Shown piece by piece: positions 62,401-64,000 of a stretch of 64,000 bases of DNA (positions are counted from its first letter, which is position 1; each line of letters begins with the position of its first letter). The position numbers and the translations under genes were made by a program. The DNA comes from Enchytraeus crypticus (taxonomy: Eukaryota; Annelida; Clitellata; Enchytraeida; Enchytraeidae). The stretch lies in the NCBI GenBank assembly GCA_905160935.1, contig CAJHZI010000417.1:909501-973500 (forward strand), given 5' to 3'. Under the pieces are notes generated by a model, which was given only the letters and a program-made list of their open reading frames with translations, was not told the DNA's origin and searched no databases.

Positions 62401-63048
62401 AGCAGCTGTGTACCTGATAGCTCAGCAGCTGTTTATTTTATAGCTCAGCAGCTGTTTACCTGATAGCTCAGCAGCTGTTTATCTTATAGCTCAGCAGCTG
62501 TTATCTGATAGCTCAGCAGCTGTGTACCTGATAGCTCAGCAGCTTTTAATCTGATAGCTCAGCAGCTGTTAATCTGATAGTTCAGCAGCTGTTTATCTGA
62601 TAGCTCAGCAGCTGTGTACCTGATAGCTCAGCAGCTGTTTATTTGATAGCTCAGCAGCTGTTATCTGATAGTTCAGCAGCTGTTTATCTGATAGCTCAGC
62701 AGCTGTTAATCTGATAGTTCAGCAGCTCTTACATAATAATTGAACAGCTGTTTACCTGATATCTGAATGTTTGTTTTAATTGATATCTTAGGCAACTGGT
62801 TTTCAATCACCGACAGGCGCTAGCTGAGCAGCTGAGAGCCGAGGATGTAGCAGCTGTATGCAGCAGCAGCAGCAGCTGTGCTACCAGCAACAGTCCAGCG
62901 TTACTGCTGCACATGTGTGTCGTGCTGCTATGTGAGACAGTGAGTCAGTGCATGATTCAGGCACCAGGGCGCTCTGTGCCTCATCTCATAGCCTATCTAC
63001 AGCACCATCTACCCGCTGATCAGTACGGCATGCTCACTGGTGCTCAAG
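49456..63048 (+). CDS. UFL1: E3 UFM1-protein ligase 1, 3' end missing
   Basis: UFL1 is the scaffold-type ligase that moves UFM1 from UFC1 to substrates such as ribosomal protein RPL26 at the ER, together with DDRGK1. Coding exons: 49456-49535, 50190-50335, 50904-51030, 52525-52639, 53268-53398, 54352-54410, 54792-54938, 55748-55926, 56689-56877, 57638-57797, 58222-58465, 59486-59733, 60439-60581, 61231-61314, 61801-61898, 62792-63048. All have AG/GT and matching phases: 2407 nt, 802 codons (human 794 in total). Landmarks: N-terminal helix [30 protein letters not shown] and [14 protein letters not shown] in the winged-helix part; LVLGQLID (about 110); [15 protein letters not shown] (about 190-205); [26 protein letters not shown]; then an Ala/Gln- and Lys-rich linker (about 405-480); C-terminal YRPLNKEY (about 525), [25 protein letters not shown]. 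No catalytic Cys is expected in this family. About 60-70 residues should follow exon 16. Exons 2, 4, 5, 12 and 16 have partial tandem copies at their edges. Confidence 0.94.
50296..50545 (+). repeat. 66-bp repeat: UFL1 exon 2 end plus donor, four copies
   Basis: Units start at 50296, 50362, 50428 and 50494 with an exact 66-base period. Each has the exon part coding [14 protein letters not shown] and the intron start GTTTGTCGTACTTGATACAT. Units 1 and 2 have the same donor CAGCAAG|GTTTGT; unit 3 has GATTTGT (no GT) and unit 4 TATG|GTTTGT. The frame is open through units 1 to 3. Confidence 0.95.
51265..51600. mobile_element. SINE-B nested in a minus-strand SINE-A
   Basis: SINE-A (minus) runs to CCCCACACATA at 51310 and resumes at ACATACTAATCTGCAGTCGA near 51562. 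A plus-strand SINE-B (AATGTCTAAATAGCGTAGGG, GTAGGTTCGAATCCCGG, ends GATAATGCGTG and T-rich) sits between. The repeated ACATA at both junctions is a probable target-site duplication. In UFL1 intron 3. Confidence 0.8.
52595..52715 (+). repeat. UFL1 exon 4 end plus donor, tandem copies
   Basis: GATCTAACTAAGCTATATGA and the rest of the exon end plus GTAGTTAAT begin at 52595, again at 52649 (period 54) and partly at 52700 (period 51). Copy 2 reads CTACGG|GTAGTT, so a GT remains. Confidence 0.9.
52720..52885 (-). mobile_element. tRNA-derived SINE-I, better copy
   Basis: On the minus strand: ACGCCTTGTTGCTTAGTGGG, TAGAGAGCTCGCCTCTTGAA, CGAGAGGTCGCGGGTTCGAG, ACTGCG. The A box (TTGCTTAGTGGG) and B box (GGTTCGAGA) are well kept and the middle can fold an anticodon arm with loop CTCTTGA (CTT, Lys-like). 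The following ACGTGAGTTTTTCTCTTCCG body is shared with 39200-39370, so it is a SINE rather than a tRNA gene. In UFL1 intron 4. Confidence 0.7.
53038..53212 (+). pseudogene. Two decayed copies of UFL1 exon 5 start
   Basis: Copy A (53038-53092) follows a TGTGTAG acceptor and keeps ATTTAGGATCC, TTAAAGATGTGAGGGGTGAG. Copy B (53158-53212) keeps TTGAGCATTTAGAATCAATT and GAGCTGTAAGGAG. Both align to the true exon from 53268 (AGGAGCGTTTAGGATCGACT, TTAAAGCTGTGAGGGATGAG) and are separated by (TG)n. Both have in-frame stops. Confidence 0.8.
53625..53790 (+). repeat. Interspersed repeat G copy
   Basis: Copy of the 7645-7820 unit with an internal short duplication (AAATCCAAAAACGGCGCAAA and GATCCAAAAGCGGCACAAAT). 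In UFL1 intron 5. Confidence 0.65.
54050..54295. mobile_element. SINE-D, long copy in UFL1 intron 5
   Basis: CCCAGTTTAACCTGGGTCAG, AATTTCTGGAGCCTAAACGC, TCACCAACCGAATGCCCTTT, CTGACGTTGGTTTGGATCTA, CGCCTTTTACGACACTTGCA, AACCCGGAAACAATATGCGG. Other long copies: 51845-52075, 56195-56415 (opposite strand, GAT tail) and 63705-63990; short ones at 18475-18530, 38390-38500, 41410-41490, 49985-50095 and 60890-60950. Confidence 0.65.
54600..54789. repeat. (TTGATTGA)n tract abutting UFL1 exon 7
   Basis: TTGATTGA and TTTATTTA units run directly into GATGTAG, the exon 7 acceptor. Confidence 0.85.
55030..55290 (-). mobile_element. 5S-rRNA-derived SINE copy
   Basis: Full-length minus-strand copy: on the plus strand CCATGGTTATTAGTGATCGT, CAATTGCAGCCGGCGCGGAT, CAGTCTTCCAATGTGGTCAC, AAAGTACTAACCGAGATCGA, GCAGCTTAACTTCGATAATT. 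In UFL1 intron 7. Confidence 0.75.
55332..55370. repeat. Perfect 17-bp-arm hairpin
   Basis: Arms 55332-55348 (CCTGCGAGGTCAATAAC) and 55354-55370 are exactly complementary around a five-base AATTA loop. It directly follows a 5S-SINE copy in UFL1 intron 7. Confidence 0.95.
56920..57105 (+). pseudogene. LINE C-terminal fragment
   Basis: Codes [36 protein letters not shown] and [17 protein letters not shown] without a stop until after the family end. This is the cleanest copy of the LINE end described at 26585-27155. In UFL1 intron 9. Confidence 0.8.
57940..58220. repeat. (TG/TGTA)n tract abutting UFL1 exon 11
   Basis: About 45-base higher-order units of TATATGACTGCTGTGTATGT plus (TG)n run to the GAGCAG acceptor at 58221. 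Confidence 0.9.
58480..58605 (-). mobile_element. SINE-A copy in UFL1 intron 11
   Basis: Plus-strand AAGCTAAGGTTAACGTCCGT, CTCACTCGAAAGCGATATCA, GGGCGAGCCCTGGATTGGAA, CGCGGTCGAGTTTCTTATAC, CGCCACTGGCTCCAGC. It starts about 20 bases after the exon 11 donor. Confidence 0.75.
59170..59330 (+). pseudogene. Possible Tc1-like transposase HTH fragment
   Basis: Codes [20 protein letters not shown] and [20 protein letters not shown], resembling the N-terminal helix-turn-helix of Tc1/mariner-type transposases (an Ala/Ser-Xaa-Arg-Gln-Ile then STVxR pattern). Only this shred is present, in UFL1 intron 11. Resemblance only. Confidence 0.35.
61080..61228. repeat. (TTGATTGA)n and (ATTC)n before UFL1 exon 14
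   Basis: TTGATTGA units, then GATTTATT units, then five ATTC repeats ending in the TTGTAG acceptor. Confidence 0.85.
62110..62770. repeat. 22-23-bp minisatellite with AGCAGCTG core
   Basis: About 28 units of TGATAGCTCAGCAGCTGTTT plus ACC/ATC, filling the 3' half of UFL1 intron 15 and stopping about 30 bases before exon 16. The unit resembles the exon 16 coding stretch GCTAGCTGAGCAGCTGAGAG. Confidence 0.95.
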
Positions 63049-63111
63049 GTCAGAGATATCTCTTGTATATATAATAGTATCTGTTCATCTAATAGCTCGT
63101 CTCTATAACAG

Positions 63112-63146
63112 CTACAGCTGACCAGTACAGCTCACTGCTACTCAAG
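63112..63146 (+). other. Degenerate copy of UFL1 exon 16 end, possible mini-exon
   Basis: CTGACCAGTACAGCTCACTG and CTACTCAAG repeat the exon 16 end (CTGATCAGTACGGCATGCTC, GTGCTCAAG) and again precede GT (GTCTGAG). An AACAG acceptor at 63107-63111 would define a 35-base exon in frame with exon 16 after a 63-base intron. Unproven. Confidence 0.4.
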
Positions 63147-63159
63147 GTCTGAGCCAGTA

Positions 63160-63275
63160 GTATCTCTTTTAGTGCACTGCCCACTGGCAGGTCCATGGTA
63201 TATAGCGCCTCCACTCTTCTCTGTCTTCCGCCTTCCTCTTCATTTCCATATATGAGTGGGTCTTTAAATCATCTC
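63160..63275 (-). mobile_element. LINE 3'-end fragment
   Basis: Plus-strand GTGCACTGCCCACTGGCAGG, TCCATGGTATATAGCGCCTC, ATATGAGTGGGTCTTTAAAT: the reverse of the family end described at 26585-27155. A similar fragment is at 60670-60885. Confidence 0.65.
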
Positions 63276-63654
63276 TTGAGCCAGTAGTATGAGCGCTTAT
63301 ATAAAGGTTCGGATCAGCATGTGAAGAATATCTAATCCAGAACTACCTCGTCGCTTTCGAGACAGAAAACGGACTTTCACGTAGATTTAGCTTTAGCGTT
63401 TAGTCAATGCTATCTATCTGGTAACTTTGATTGTACGCATATTAATAGGTTCATTTTGTTTTAATTGCTAGTTCTTTTATAATTATAATTAATGCATGAT
63501 CCTTCTGAACTCTATTCAAAACTTTTAAATTATATATTTATTAGTAAAATCTAAATTTTTATTTTTTTACTTAGCGCTTTAATCTTAGTCATTTATAAAC
63601 TTAAGTTGCATTATGTAGTTTATGATAATTTACGCACTATTTGATTGATTGCAG

Positions 63655-64000
63655 GTATATTTTTCCCTGACATCATCCCTGGATGAGGAAACGGACGTTA
63701 AACCTTTATTCATCATCATCATTATCCTACCTTGAATCCCAGTTCAACCAGGGTCACGATACAAATAGACTGTGTCAAATCCTCACTGTCCTACACCACA
63801 CCACCAGCCAATCCCCTATTTGAGACTTCCGTTAAATTTTTGTAGCAATTTCTGGAGCCTAGGCGCTCACCAACCGAATGCCCTTTCTGACGTTGGTTTG
63901 GATCTTAGTGCTTTAGTCGCCTTCTACTACACGTGCAGTCACCGGTTGGTCAATTCTTCAAACAACCCGGACACAACGCGGAGCAACCTTTATATTAATA
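63655..64000. mobile_element. SINE-C followed by SINE-D, reference copy of SINE-D
   Basis: SINE-C core CCCTGACATCATCCCTGGAT to 63710, then (CAT)n and SINE-D: CCCAGTTCAACCAGGGTCAC, CCACCAGCCAATCCCCTATT, AATTTCTGGAGCCTAGGCGC, TCACCAACCGAATGCCCTTT, CTGACGTTGGTTTGGATCTT, GTCGCCTTCTACTACACGTG, AACAACCCGGACACAACGCG. SINE-D is about 250 bases, ends in a trinucleotide tail and has no obvious A/B boxes, so 'SINE' is used loosely. Confidence 0.65.

Overview
The window is genomic DNA from an invertebrate animal. It is AT-rich, its genes are cut into many short exons by introns of about 0.1-3.8 kb, and it is full of simple repeats, minisatellites and small interspersed elements. The coded proteins are clear orthologues of animal TAF5, RAB5 and UFL1. 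I cannot fix the phylum from sequence alone; the 5S-rRNA-derived and tRNA-derived SINEs and the repeat load would fit a lophotrochozoan such as a mollusc, but that is a guess.

Layout, left to right. (1) 1-1923, minus strand: an unrecognised gene for a small secreted, cysteine-containing protein. Three phase-matched exons are visible and the gene runs off the left edge. (2) 1924-8484: gene-poor, with TA microsatellites, a mariner-like element with long inverted repeats, a dead hAT transposase and a diverged direct repeat. (3) 8485-28717, plus strand: TAF5, 19 coding exons joining without a frame break into 737 residues. (4) 28718-35814: intergenic, with SINEs and minisatellites. (5) 35815-45317, minus strand: RAB5, five coding exons, 205 residues, with one GC-AG intron and a C-terminus coded inside a minisatellite. 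(6) 45318-49455: the gap between the divergent RAB5 and UFL1 genes. (7) 49456-63048, plus strand: UFL1, 16 coding exons (802 codons). About the last 60-70 residues expected from the family lie beyond the window or were not found.

The genes serve unrelated housekeeping jobs: TFIID/SAGA transcription, early-endosome traffic and UFMylation. They do not form a functional cluster.

The most unusual feature is a recurring structure. In all three recognised genes an exon edge, often with its splice site and flanking microsatellite, has been tandemly copied: TAF5 exons 6 and 14, UFL1 exons 2, 4, 5, 12 and 16, and the RAB5 terminal exon. Several copies keep the reading frame and usable splice sites. 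In addition, (TTGATTGA)n or (TG/TGTA)n tracts lie directly before many acceptors, a TAF5 intron holds an array of DR1-like nuclear-receptor half-site pairs, and three separate minisatellites share an AGCAGCTG core.

All exon boundaries were worked out by hand from homology, splice consensus and phase. No search or RNA evidence was available.
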